From Xylaria sp. FL1777 (lineage: Eukaryota; Ascomycota; Sordariomycetes; Xylariales; Xylariaceae): a DNA stretch of 17,256 nt. The position numbers and the translations under genes are program-made. This document shows positions 1 through 9,912 of the stretch, piece after piece; position 1 is the stretch's first letter, and every line of letters starts with the position of its first letter. The notes beneath the pieces are model-generated. The model saw only the letters and a list, made by a program, of their open reading frames with translations, made no database searches and was not told the DNA's origin. The DNA is taken from positions 1 to 17,256 of the forward strand of contig MU400974.1 of NCBI GenBank assembly GCA_022578965.1, read 5' to 3'.

Positions 1-1355
1 TAAGCTTTTTTTAAATAATTACTTTTTTATAAAAAGCAATAAATTTAATAGCTTAATTTTTAAAAGTATTATTAAAAGTTTTATATAATATATTATTAAT
101 AAAATATAAACATTTCTTTAATAATATAATAATTAAAAAACTTATTATTAAATATAATAATTACAAAATTCCATTAAGTATTAAGCAGTTTATATTAAAA
201 TATTTTAAAAGTTTTAATATTATATTATTTAATTTTAAGCTAGCTAAAATTATAGCTAGCGTACTAAAAAATAAATAAGCAAAACAAACAACTAAAATAG
301 TTAGCTATATATATAGCACTAATAGCAAAAGCTTAATAAAAGCAAAAATAATAAAAATTCTTAAGTAAAAAATTTATAAAAACATTATAAAAGTATAGTT
401 TTTTTTAAAAATAATAGTATATTATTAAATATAAATTTAAAGATATATTATAATTATAAAACTATTAATAGTTTTATTATAAAAAAATAAGCTATTTTGT
501 TTTAAAAAACTATAAAAAAAAAGCTAAAAAAAAGCTTTAAAAAGCTATTATAATAGCTTTTATTTTTATTACTTTTAATTATATAGAAAAGCTTATTTAG
601 TTAAAAATTAACGCTTTTAAAACTAATTAAAGCACTATTTTATATTAAAAAGTTAATAAATTTATTAAACTAGCTAAACATAAGTTTAAAATATAAAAAA
701 GCTTTAAATAAATATAATGCTATAAAACTAAAAAAATTTACTATTATTAAAAGTTTTTAAAAGTTATATAATTATTTTTATAAAATTACGTTTTATTTAA
801 AAACTAATATAAAAGTTTTTATAATTTAGCTAAACAATAAATTTTTAGCATTACTAAATGCTTAATTAATAAAATAAATAGTATATATAAAAACTTTTAA
901 TTTTATACTTTATTATATATTATGTTAAAATAACTAGTTATTAGTTATAACCTTTATATATAGTACATATAATAAGTTTTGCATAAAGATTACTTTATGC
1001 AAAAGCTATTATATAAATTAAGGTAATTTTAATGTTAGCTTAACTTGTATGCTAGCAAAGTTTTTATACATAAAAAAGAACTTTTGCTTTATATAAACTT
1101 TTTTTTTTTTTAAACATATAAAATATAAATAGCTTATAATATAAAAATTATTATACTTTGTTTTAGCATATATATATTAAACATATAATTATATAAAGCT
1201 TATTTAATATTAATTAGTAATTATATTTGTACTTTTAATTTATTTATAACAAACTATAAATTAGCTAAAGTAATAATAAAGTTATATAATATATTTTTAT
1301 TTTAATTTATTAAAAAAAGATTTGTTTTTTATATTATGCTTGTTTTTTTTTAACG
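1..1355. other. AT-rich intergenic DNA, no gene seen
   Basis: This stretch is almost entirely A and T, with dense stop codons in all frames. I found no protein motif, tRNA, LTR or repeat boundary in it. Its remaining G and C sit mostly in GC, AC or GT steps, the same residue pattern as the dead transposons to the right, so it is probably older mutated repeat sequence whose identity is erased. The only distinct structure is the perfect hairpin at 977-1004. Confidence 0.6.
977..1004. repeat. Perfect 12-bp inverted repeat (hairpin)
   Basis: TTTTGCATAAAG (977-988) is followed by a 4-base loop ATTA and then its exact reverse complement CTTTATGCAAAA (993-1004). The stem includes three G/C pairs, so it stands out from the AT palindromes that occur everywhere in DNA of this composition. 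There is no adjacent gene and no T-run that would make it a terminator. Its role is unknown. Confidence 0.6.
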
Positions 1356-1357
1356 TA

Positions 1358-1372
1358 TTATTATTATTATTA
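1358..1372 (-). repeat. (TAA)5 microsatellite, candidate LINE 3' tail
   Basis: Five TTA units on the plus strand read as (TAA)5 on the minus strand. They lie downstream (in minus-strand terms) of the LINE ORF2 remnant and of a somewhat less AT-rich stretch at 1376-1560 that would be the 3' UTR. Simple TAA-type tails are known at the 3' ends of I-like non-LTR retrotransposons. Here the assignment rests only on position and sequence, so the exact end of the LINE is not certain. Confidence 0.4.
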
Positions 1373-1639
1373 ATAACCTGCTATATTGCTTTATAGCGCA
1401 GTTTTTTTACTTGTGTACTTATAAGTAAAACCGTACAAAAAGCTAGATAAAAACCTTATGTAATAATGTTTATGCTGCTATTTCGAAGTTTTTTTACTTT
1501 ATAATAACTAGTTTTTACTAACTAGCTTACTAAACAAAAAGTAATACTTAAAAGGCAAAAAAACTTTTTTTAAAGCTTTTAAACTTTTTGCTTTTTTAAA
1601 AAACGTATAAAAGCTTTTTTTTTGTTTTTTAGAACTTTT

Positions 1640-4272
1640 AAAGAAGCACTTTTGCTTCTTTTGCTAGTTTTCTCTTTATTTTCTGCTTTTTTTTTTCTTT
1701 TTTTATCTTTTTTTATTTTAACTGCTTTATTATATATTGCTATTTTATTAATAGTAAATAATTACTTTGCAATATTATTTATAGCTTTAAGCTTTTTTAT
1801 AGCTAGTTATAAGTTTTTGTTAATTTATAGTAGCTTAATTATAAAGCTTTTTTATAGCTGCTTTTTTTTGTTTTTTAGTAAGTTATAACGTAAAACTATA
1901 TGCTAAGAAGTTTTTTTCTTTTTTGTGCATTTGTAAAAAGGCATAAAAAAGCTTAAAACTTTTTTTTTATGCAAAAATGCTTTTAGCTTTATTTTTTTAG
2001 TGCATATTTGCATTATTATAGCTGTTTTATGCTTTAGTAATTTGCTATACTTTTTAAAAGTTTTATTTTTGCTAAGCTTTTATTTAGCTATTATTAAGTA
2101 ACTGCTGCTTATTTTAGTTTAGCTTTATTTGCTTATTTATTTTTTTTTTAGTGCAATTTTAAGTTTTTTTTTTTTAATTACTTTTTTTGTTAAAAGTTTA
2201 AAACTAACGTTAAATTTTTTTTAGCTATGCTTTTATTGTTGCTTATAAGCTTGCTTTTTGTTTAATTTTTAGCTTTTTAAGCTTTTATATCTTAAATAAA
2301 AGTTTTAATTTTTTTTGTTGCTTTTTAAATTAACTTTTTAGCTATTAAGCTTTTTATGTAATATTTGCAAATTATTGCTTTACTACTAAAATATAAGTTA
2401 ATAAAAAAAATCCTTATTTTAGTTTTTAAGTGCTTTATTTTAGTTGCTTTAAAAGCTTTAGCTAAATATTTAAAGCATTTATTTTAAGTTATTACTAATA
2501 AATTAATAATATTTTTTGCTTTATTTTTTTTAAAGTTTTTATGCTAAGTTATTATACTATAAACTAAAGTGTTTTATACTATTGTAATATATATTTGCTT
2601 TGCTTTTGTTATACTACTGCTTTATGCAAAGTTTTATAGCTTAATTATTATATATAACTAAATATTTAGTTTTTTTTAAACTTTACTAAGTATTTTTTTT
2701 ATTTTATATTTTTATTAAACTATACTTTTAAAAACCTTGCGCTATTTTTTAAGTATATTATTACGTTAAAAAAATGTATTATTTATATAAGTGCTGTTTT
2801 ACTACTAAAAAAGTACATTAATTTGCTTTTTTATAATATAAACTTTATTTTATGTTATTTTGCTTAGCTTTTATATATTTTTTATGCTGCTTTTAAAGCT
2901 TTATAGTTTTATTTTATATTTAAGTTTGCTATAATAAAGTTAATATTATTAGCAAAGCTAACTATTATTAGCTTTTAATGTATAGTAAAATTATTATAAA
3001 GTATTAAAATATATAAAAAGAAAAAAAAAAATAAAAGCAAAAACTTTTAAAAAACTTTAGTTCTTAGTGCTATTAGCTAAAATATTGCTTTATTAAAGCA
3101 AAAACGCATTATATAATTTAATATAAAAAAGTTTATTTATATAACTATTTAAAGAAAAAAGCCTGTTTGTTATAAAATATATATTATTTTTTCTTTATTA
3201 ATAGTATTAAAAGCTTTTATAATATTTAGCTGCAATAAAAACGTTATGCTTTTTTTGCTAATTGTTTTTTTTGCTGTTTTTAATACTAGTTTAATAACTA
3301 TGTTTATTAACTTGTTTTATTTATTACTTATTTAGTTATTTAGTAAAAAACCTTTTTACTTAACTATTTTTGCTATATAATAATATAGCTTTTTTTTAGC
3401 ACTTTTTTTATTATATAAATAAGCGTAATAAAGCGTTACTTTTTAGCTATTTTTTTAGTTTTTTTTAACTTTTTAAGTTTAAATATAATTATTACTTTTG
3501 TTTGCTTAAATTGCATTAAATAATACTTTAGTAAAAAGCTAGCAATATATAATATTGCTATTTGTTTTGTTAAAGCAAATTTATAAGCTTTAAAAAAACT
3601 ATTAAATAGTAGGTTATTTTTTAGCGCATTTTATACCGCTAACTTTTATATTAGCAATATTATGTTTTTTTTTTTTGTATTAATATTAATTATAAACTTT
3701 TAGTAGTTATTATAAATTAAGTTTTTTTTAGGTATATTAAACAGGTTTACTAATAATGCAAAAAAAAAAGCGTTTTGTTAGTAAAGCTGTTTTTTTTTTA
3801 AAAGTATTAATAAAAAGCAGCTTACTTTTTGTTTGTTTTAGCAGTAAAATTACAATAATTTTTAAAGCTAGCTTATAAGCAAACTTTACTTATTTAGCTA
3901 AGCTTTATAATAACTTAAAATTTTTAAATGCTTTTATAAATATTTGTTTTTAGCTATATTTTTACGCTTTTTTTATTTTATTGCTAAAGGTTTTTTTTTC
4001 TTTTTTAAACGCTTGTTATACTGCTTTAGTTTTTTTGCTTTAAAATTTGCAGTATGCTTGTTTTGCTTTTTTTTTTATTTTAATTACTTTTAAGAACTAC
4101 TAAAGTAATACTTAGTGTTTTTTTTTTATAGTTTTTTTAAGTGTTATTTTATTTGTTATTTTTATTAGTTATTAAATTAAAAAGTTAAAAGTATTATTTA
4201 GCTTGCTAAATATATGCATTATGTGCATTTTTATAATAATAGCTTTTGCTTTTATAGCTGCTTTATTTTTGT
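1640..4272 (-). pseudogene. LINE ORF2, distal part: reverse transcriptase (dead)
   Basis: ORF2 encodes the endonuclease/reverse transcriptase that copies LINE RNA at a nicked target. Reading the minus strand and treating stops as mutated W/Q/R codons, the order is as follows. A linker whose eroded block (4094-4117) fits a PxWW-type motif. The start of the RT fingers near 3600-3480 (YYLMQFKQTKVIIIF, compare family YPxxFKxAKVVxxPKPGK). The RT block *RFITLIYIIKKVLKK near 3438-3390 (family WRPITLLSTIGKVLEK). A QGSPLSPILF-like block near 3060-3010. The catalytic box SFANN at 2945-2959, where FADD is expected. Then thumb residues NSARFLKV near 2735-2710 (family ESARFLGVWLD). Apparent frameshifts fall in long homopolymers near 3670-3770 and 3020-3031. 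The trace is clear to about 2550 and weaker to about 1640. I did not find a convincing RNase H domain. Both catalytic aspartates read as asparagine, so the enzyme is dead. Confidence 0.85.
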
Positions 4273-4277
4273 TTAAT
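4273..4277. repeat. Target-site duplication TTAAT, left copy
   Basis: Five bases immediately before the TG of the 5' LTR. They match exactly the five bases immediately after the 3' LTR at 12139-12143. A 5-bp duplication is usual for Ty3/gypsy integrases. Despite the mutational load the two copies are identical, as expected because they contain only A and T. Confidence 0.93.
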
Positions 4278-4470
4278 TGTCATGACTAGGCTACTTAGGT
4301 ACCTTAGCACATGTTACAGGTTACATGTATATATAGAATATCTTTCCTATATCCATTTCATAAGAGTTTCCTCTTTTCTTTAAGCTTTAGTTTTATTAAA
4401 TACTTACTATAAAACTAGAAATATATTAATTATTATACTTAACTTTTAATGCTTTATATCTTCTGTAATA
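4278..4470 (+). repeat. 5' LTR of the chromovirus
   Basis: The 193-bp direct repeat begins TGTCATGACT and ends TGTAATA. Aligned by hand with 11946-12138 it has no gaps and about 23 mismatches, all of them C/T or G/A transitions. The ends form the short inverted repeat TGTCA...TGACA once the last base steps are read as mutated (TAATA here, TGATA in the other copy). TATATATA at 4328-4335 followed by the pyrimidine-rich block TTTCCTCTTTTCTTT around 4368-4382 looks like a promoter with its initiator. Unlike the element's interior, the LTR retains many TC, CC and GG steps. Confidence 0.96.
4328..4335 (+). promoter_or_regulatory. TATA box of the 5' LTR
   Basis: TATATATA lies 50 bases into the LTR and is followed 30-55 bases later by a CT-rich block. 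This is the usual U3-to-R arrangement of fungal LTR promoters. The equivalent position in the 3' LTR (11996-12003) is also TATATATA. This is a weak signal on its own in such AT-rich DNA, but the shared position and following pyrimidine block support it. Confidence 0.5.
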
Positions 4471-4840
4471 ATTTTAAAGCTTCTTAAGATAAAGTTACTT
4501 ATAATATTTTGTTATACTATAAAATAACTAAACATTAATTAATTATATAAGCTAGTGCTATTTTTAATAGCTTTTTTTTAAAACAAACTTTAATAATAAA
4601 CCGAAAATAAACTTAGCATAAATTATTCTTAGGACTAAGCTTAAACAAACAACAATTATTTAGTGCTTTAAGTATTAATACTTAACTATTGCAAACATAA
4701 ATTGTATAGCTTTTAGCTAAAATTAAAAAGCTAAAGCAGCAAGTTATGTAGCAAAAAAATAAAAGTAAATAAGTTACTTTAAAATTAAAAACAGCTTGTA
4801 TTACTTTTATTTTATAATTAAGTAAACGAAAAAACTAAAA
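4471..4840 (+). other. Chromovirus leader, primer-binding region
   Basis: This untranslated leader lies between the 5' LTR and the first traces of gag. No TGG-starting tRNA primer-binding site can be recognised next to the LTR. Either it has been mutated beyond recognition or the element self-primes. The block TAAAGCTT at 4475-4482 is complementary to AAGCTTTA at 4382-4389 inside the LTR, which would fit a self-priming arrangement. HindIII-like AAGCTT words are common in this window, so this is only a hint. Confidence 0.4.
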
Positions 4841-6300
4841 AACAACATTTTTAAAAAAACAAAGAAACTTTTTAAACTTTAAAAAACGATTTTATAACTT
4901 AGGTTAAAAACAAAAACATAAAAATTTTAGTAATAATAATAACTTTTTATTTTTTAGCTCTAATAAAAAGCATAATTAAAAAAAACCTAAATACTAATTA
5001 TATTAAAATTGCTTATACTACTATTAGTGCTACTTATTTAAAAATGCTAATTTTAGCTAACTATTAAAGTTTAATTATAACCTTTTTAGCATAAAATTTA
5101 TTTATTAATGCTAGCTAAAGTAAATAAAAAAACTTTAAACTATTTTTAAAAAAACTAATCGAAAATTCTATTGTAATAAAAACAAAATCTTATATACGTA
5201 TAGCAATATAAATTAGAACTATAAAAATGCTTATTAATTAGCATTGCAAAAGTTATTAACCTTAAAAAAAAAACGATTTAAAACTAACTAAAAAGTGTTT
5301 TTAAATTAAACTAAAACTTTGCTTAAGCAGTTTGCTTTTTTATAAGCTAACATAAGCATACAATTAAAACAAGTAAATTAATAAGCTAACTAAAACTTAA
5401 AACTGTTTAATTAATACTTTGCTAGCATTAAACTTTAAAATGTTTGCTAAAATAAAAGCAAAAAAGCCTTATTATACTATTAAAAACTAGGTATACTACT
5501 TTAGCAAAAGCTAATAAACTACTATAATTTATTGCTAACTATATAAGCTAATATAATTAATATTACATAATAATACTAAGAACTAATAACTAAAAAACAA
5601 CGCTTAAATTGCAGTAAAAAAAAACTAGAGTTAAACGTTACCTAAATTACTAATAAATTAACTTTAAATATTAAGCAAAACTAAACTAATAATTAGCATA
5701 CTAATATTAGCTGCAAAAATAACAATACTAGTTTTAACAGTTAGAACTATTTTTATAAAAGCAATAATTATAACAACAGCTGTAATAATAATAACTAAAG
5801 ATTTTATAAAAGCAATAATAGCTATAAAAGCTAAAACTAATACTATAAAAGTAATAATAATAAAAGTTATAGCTAATATTAAAACTAAAAATATATAAAC
5901 AACTAAAGTAATAATAATAACACTTATACTTTAAAAAACTGTTATATTTTTAAAACCTCTTTAAATTAACTTTAAAACAACAATAAAAGTAGTTTAAATT
6001 TAAACCTTTATAAAAACTTTACTTGCTATAGCTATAAATAATTTAGCTATATTGCTTTTAATTACCTTTAGCTTAAAAGTAATAATAACAATAGTAATAA
6101 TAAAAACAATAAATTTAGTAGTTATACTAGCTATAATAATAATACTACTTAAAAACAAACTATTTAAAAAATCTAAATAAATAAAAACTAAAACATAAAT
6201 AAAAAAAACTAAAAACAGCAATTAAAATTTTATATACTTTTTTTATAAAAGCTATAATATTATAACTTAAAAAACAAGTAATAAACTTAGCACTAATTAT
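4840..6300 (+). pseudogene. Probable gag region of the chromovirus
   Basis: Gag would form the retrotransposon particle. The plus strand is A-rich here, as expected of a retrotransposon coding strand. In the frame starting at 4921, the stretch 5005-5070 reads KIAYTTISATYLKML and continues to ANY before a stop. This fits the conserved gag core of the type KIAYxxxxLxGxAxxWxEPxLxxY, with G and W lost. The frame differs from that of pol, which suggests a separate ORF, a programmed shift or later indels. The rest of the 1.4 kb is too eroded for me to align, and no CCHC knuckle could be identified with confidence. The boundaries are approximate. An antisense open stretch at 6221-6000 is a shadow of this A-rich region. 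Confidence 0.5.
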
Positions 6301-6961
6301 ATTAGCTATAAGTTTTAAGCTAAAGTTATTACTTTATATATTTATTTTATGCTATTTTTATACTTTTTGTACTATTTATTTTATTAGCTTTATAAAACTA
6401 CTTATTAAAACTTATGTTAATTTTAATTTATGTGCTAAATATAACTATATTAGTTTTACTTTTGCTTTTTATTATAAATTATAGTAAGCATTTTTTTGTA
6501 CACTTATATTATAGTATGCTATTAAAAGTAAATTTTTTACTTATAAAGCTTATTAAATTATTTATAAATTAACTAATAGTTGTAGTATTACTTGCAGAAT
6601 TAAGCGTATATATATAGCTATTAATTATAACTATTGCTTTAAAAGCAGCTTTTTTTTATTATTTTAAACTACTTTAAAAAATAAAAAAATTATATTAAAT
6701 TTAAGCACTAATTAATAGTTTTTCAAATTATACTACTTTTAAGTAAAAATACTTAGCTTAATTAAGTTTATAAAAGCTTATTAAAACTAGGCTTGCTACT
6801 ATGCTATTATTTAACTATTTAAACTTATATAGCTTAAAAAGTTAAAAAAAAGCTTTAATTATTTTAATTTTATAGCAATTCTAAAAAAGTTTTATAACTT
6901 ATTTAAGTTTTTTAATACTAGCAAAGCAAACATATTGCTATAATTAAAGCAAGAAAACCTT

Positions 6962-7725
6962 GCTATTAAGCTAAAAAAAAACGTAGTTATATTTTATTTT
7001 CTTATATACTTATTAGCTTAAAATAAGCTAAAAAAACTATAAAAATAGCTTAATAAAATATTAAAAGCAAAAAAAATTAAAAAGTTTACTAGCTTTATTA
7101 GCGCTTTAATTCTTTTTATACTTAAAAAAAATAAAAGCTTACGTTTATATATAAACTATAAAAAACTTAATTAAGTTATATATAAAAATTAATATATTTT
7201 ACTACTTATTTTAAAGCTGCTTAATAAAATTTTAAAAGCTAAAATCTTTAATAAAATTAACCTTAAAAATGCTTATTATTGCTTACGCATTTAAAAAAAA
7301 AATAAATAAAAAATAGCGTTTTATATACGCTATAGCTACTATAAATTTTTAGTTATGCTTATAAGTTTATTAAATATTTTTGCTACTTTTTAAAGTTATA
7401 TATAAAAAGCACTTAATAATATAATAAATATATTTTGTATTGCATATTTTAATAATGTGCTTATTTTTTTTTTAAATAAGAATTTTTATATAAAACATAT
7501 TTAAAATATTATTAAAAAGCTACAAAAAGCAAAACTATATATTAAGCTATTTAAGTGCTAATTTTATTAAAAAAAAATCAAATTTTTAAGTTATATTATT
7601 TTTAGCTAAAAAATTAAAATAAACTTTTTATATATAAACACTATTTAATAATAGCTTATATTAAATATTTATTAAGCGCTATAATAATTTTTAAAGTTTT
7701 ATAACTTTTATTGCTGTTTTATAAA
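6962..7725 (+). other. Reverse transcriptase domain of chromovirus pol
   Basis: The RT blocks of Ty3/gypsy elements can be read in order. AIKLKKN at 6962 (family HxIELKPG). SLRLYINYKKLN at about 7136-7171 (family SLRxCVDYRxLN). KIFNKINLKNAYY around 7232-7279 (family FxKLDLRxAYH). KFLVM at 7343-7357 (family EFLVMPFGLxNAPATF). ATF*SYI at 7385 (family ATFQRYIN). The catalytic AYFNNVLIF at 7442-7468, where AYLDDxLIFS is expected. KIKFLSYII at 7574 (family VKFLGYIIS). FLKFYNFYCCFI at 7688-7723 (family FLGFxNFYRRFI). The three catalytic aspartates (one in the LDL box, two in LDD) all read as asparagine, from GAY to AAY. Confidence 0.95.
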
Positions 7726-7801
7726 CAAGTATTTTTATATTGCTGCGCTTTTATTTAAGTATTTAAAAAAAAATGTAATAAAAACAAAAAAAAGTTAAAT
7801 T

Positions 7802-8300
7802 TTTTTAAATAGTTCTAAAAAAAAAGCTTTTAAAAACCTTTAAAATACATTTAAGTAAGCCATTTTTTTTACATATTTTAACCCTAAAAAACAAATATTG
7901 CTAAAAACTAATTCCTTTAAAGTAGCTTTTATAAAAAACTTATCCTAGCAAAATAATTAAAGCATTTTTAAACTAATTACGTTTTATTTTTAAAAGTTAT
8001 TTAAAGAAAAAATGCAATATAGTACGCTTAACTAAAAAATGCTTACAATAATAAATTGCTTTAAGTACTAGCAGCATTATTTATAAAAAAGCAATTTATT
8101 AGTTAAAGTATTAATTAATTATGCTAATTTTTAAGCATTTATAAAAACGCTAAAGCTTAATAAAAAGCAAGCTTATTAGTATTTATTATTAGCTTTTTTT
8201 AATTTTATTATTAAATACTAAGTAAGCAAAAAAAACAAAGCTAATTTTTTTTTGTGCTGTTTTAATTATATAACTATTTTGCTTAATAATATTAATATTT
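7802..8300 (+). other. RNase H domain of chromovirus pol
   Basis: RNase H removes the RNA template strand. YFNPKKQILLKTNSFKVAFI begins at 7874 and corresponds to the family block FDPxKxxxLETDASDxAIGxVLSQ, with the catalytic D of TDAS changed to N at 7910. FYF*KL near 7982 fits FYSRKL. VKVLINYANF*AF from 8102 fits the VxVLTDHxNLxxF block. LNKKQAY* near 8150-8175 fits LNxRQARW. NFIIKY*V near 8200-8225 fits the FxxxIxYRPG block that ends the domain. Confidence 0.88.
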
Positions 8301-8699
8301 TTTTAATGTTAAAAAGAAAAGTTATAGTAGCATAGCAAATTAAAGTTTTTAATTTATATTTTAGTGCTTAAGCTAAAGCTTTATACTTTAAAGCTATATT
8401 TGCTAAAAAAGCCTTTTTTATTTAAGCAGTTATACGTTTGCATACGTAAATAACTATAAGCTTAAAAAAATTAAAAAATCTAAAAGCTTTTAAAAAGCTA
8501 AAAAACCTTATTTAAAAAGTTTAAAAAAAAAACTTTAAATGTTATACAATTATAAAACGATTAAAAGCAAAAAAGCCTATAAATCTTTAATAGTTAATAA
8601 AAAAATCTTTAGTTTGCTATAAAAACAAAATTTATATTTCTTTTAAAAAAGCTATACATTTTTAATTTATTAAGCTATATTATAATGATTTTTTAGTTA

Positions 8700-9607
8700 A
8701 ACATTTTAGCTAAAGCTGCACTTTAAAACTGCTACAATAAAAGTTTTACTAAAGCAATATAAAACTAAATATTAAAAAATATATATAAAGCTATATAATT
8801 TACTTTAAAACTAAAGCAAAATATTACTAGAAATATAGTAAACTTAACGCTTTACTAATACTTAGTAAATTTATATAAAAGCTATTTATAAACTTTATTA
8901 TAAGTTTGCTAAAAACTTTCTATAAAAAAAAACCAGTTAATGCTATTTTTATTATTATAAATAAATTTATTAAGCTTATATACTTATTTTTAGTTAATAT
9001 TATTATAACTTTAGTTAAGCTAGCAGTTTTATTTTACTATAAAATTAAATATATTTATAATAGTTTAAAAAGCATTATTTTTAATAAAAGCTTTATTTTT
9101 ACTAGCTAATTTTAGTTTAATTTATATTATTACTTAAAAGTTAAGCAAAAGCTTTTAATAGCATTTTACTTTAAAACTAATAAACAAACAAAACAAATAA
9201 ACTAAATAATCAAAAGTTATTTTAAGTGCTTTATAAATAGTAAACAAACTAATTAGCTTTAATTTTTACTTTAAGCCTTTTTTGCTATAAATTCTGCTAT
9301 TAATTTTATAACTAAACAATTATTTTTTAAAGCCTTATATAATTACATGCTAGAATTCCGTTTGTTTATTAAAAACAACTTTACATTAAAAAAAATTTCA
9401 GCTATACAAAAACGTCTTAATAAATTATAAACTATTAAAAACAAAATAACAAAGCAATAATAAATCATAACTAATAAATATACAGAATATTATAATAATA
9501 AACATAAACTTATAACCTTTAAAACTAAAAACTTAGTAGTACTATTAACAAAAAATATCAAGTTTAAAAATAAAAAGTTAACGCTTAAGTTTATTAAACT
9601 TTTTTAA
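8700..9607 (+). other. Integrase: H2C2 finger, DDE core and GPF-like end
   Basis: Integrase inserts the element DNA into the genome. Upstream, HFS*SCTLKLLQ*KFY* from 8702 fits GHFGxxKTLxxLxRxFYWP, and SYIIYFKTKA from about 8792 fits the CxxCQRxKA half of the zinc finger. The catalytic core has PVNAIFIIINKFIKLI from 8933 (family YDAILVVVDRLTK), with its Asp changed to Asn at 8939. SIIFNKSFIFTS at 9071-9106 (family IVSDRGSxFTS) has its Asp changed to Asn at 9083. TNKQTKQ at 9176-9196 (family TDGQTER) has its Glu changed to Lys at 9191. FFKALYNY at 9323 fits PFEALYGY. The C-terminal block FKTKNLVVLLTKNIKFKN from about 9512 and KLTLKFIKLF at 9575-9604 fit FKVGDxVLLSTKNIK...KLxPRFIGPF. Confidence 0.95.
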
Positions 9608-9766
9608 ATTCTTTTTATAGTTAGTTTATAAGCATATTATATTAGTTTTTTAAAACAATATAGCTGTTTTTATTCTGTTTTTTTAATTTAGCTGCTTAAG
9701 CTTTAAAAAGCTAAACATAAATATAGTTTGCTTATGCTAAACCTTAAAAATAAGTTAAAAAAATAA

Positions 9767-9912
9767 AAAGTTAAAAATATAATAAATAAAATAACTTATA
9801 ATAAAAAAAAATATTATTTTATTAAGTAAAAAAGCTAGCTAACTAAGTATAATTAATAAATATTTACTATTAATATTATAGCTTTTAAAACAATTAAAAA
9901 TTTTAAAAAGCG
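9767..9912 (+). other. Chromodomain at the C terminus of chromovirus integrase
   Basis: The chromodomain defines chromoviruses and is known to guide integration, often to methylated H3K9 heterochromatin. The reading frame of pol continues through KVKNIINKITYNKKKYYFIK, then stop-KS-stop at 9827-9838, then LTKYN and two stops. This matches the family pattern EVExIxDxRxxxxxxxYLVKWKGW...YNxWEP, with all three W codons changed to stops. It ends with AFKTIKNFKKR near 9885-9914, matching the C-terminal helix. The spacing from the GPF-like block (about 55 codons) is normal. An aromatic cage cannot be judged, because its residues are among those mutated. Confidence 0.88.

Larger units (their letters stand above)
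1358..4277 (-). mobile_element. LINE (Tad1/I-like), 3' half
   Basis: This is the downstream half of a minus-strand non-LTR retrotransposon, separated from its 5' half (12139 to about 14300) by the inserted chromovirus. It contains the linker and reverse transcriptase part of ORF2 and, presumably, the 3' UTR. The plus strand is very T-rich here, as expected for the antisense of an A-rich retrotransposon coding strand after heavy C-to-T mutation. The left boundary is placed at the (TAA)5 tract and is only approximate. The right boundary is the TTAAT target duplication and is exact. Confidence 0.85.

Noticed and set aside
1622..1888. Open stretch of 88 codons on the plus strand rich in F and L
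   Set aside because: It lies antisense to the distal end of LINE ORF2, and its F/L richness only reflects the T-rich complement of an A-rich coding strand. No start context or motif.
5750..5930. Array of ATAATA-type repeats as a CRISPR or tandem array
   Set aside because: Units are short, irregular and without unique spacers. They are AT-rich drift in the gag region.
6000..6221. Minus-strand open stretch of 73 codons
   Set aside because: Antisense to the A-rich gag region. I/V/F richness arises from T-rich complement, and it has no motif.
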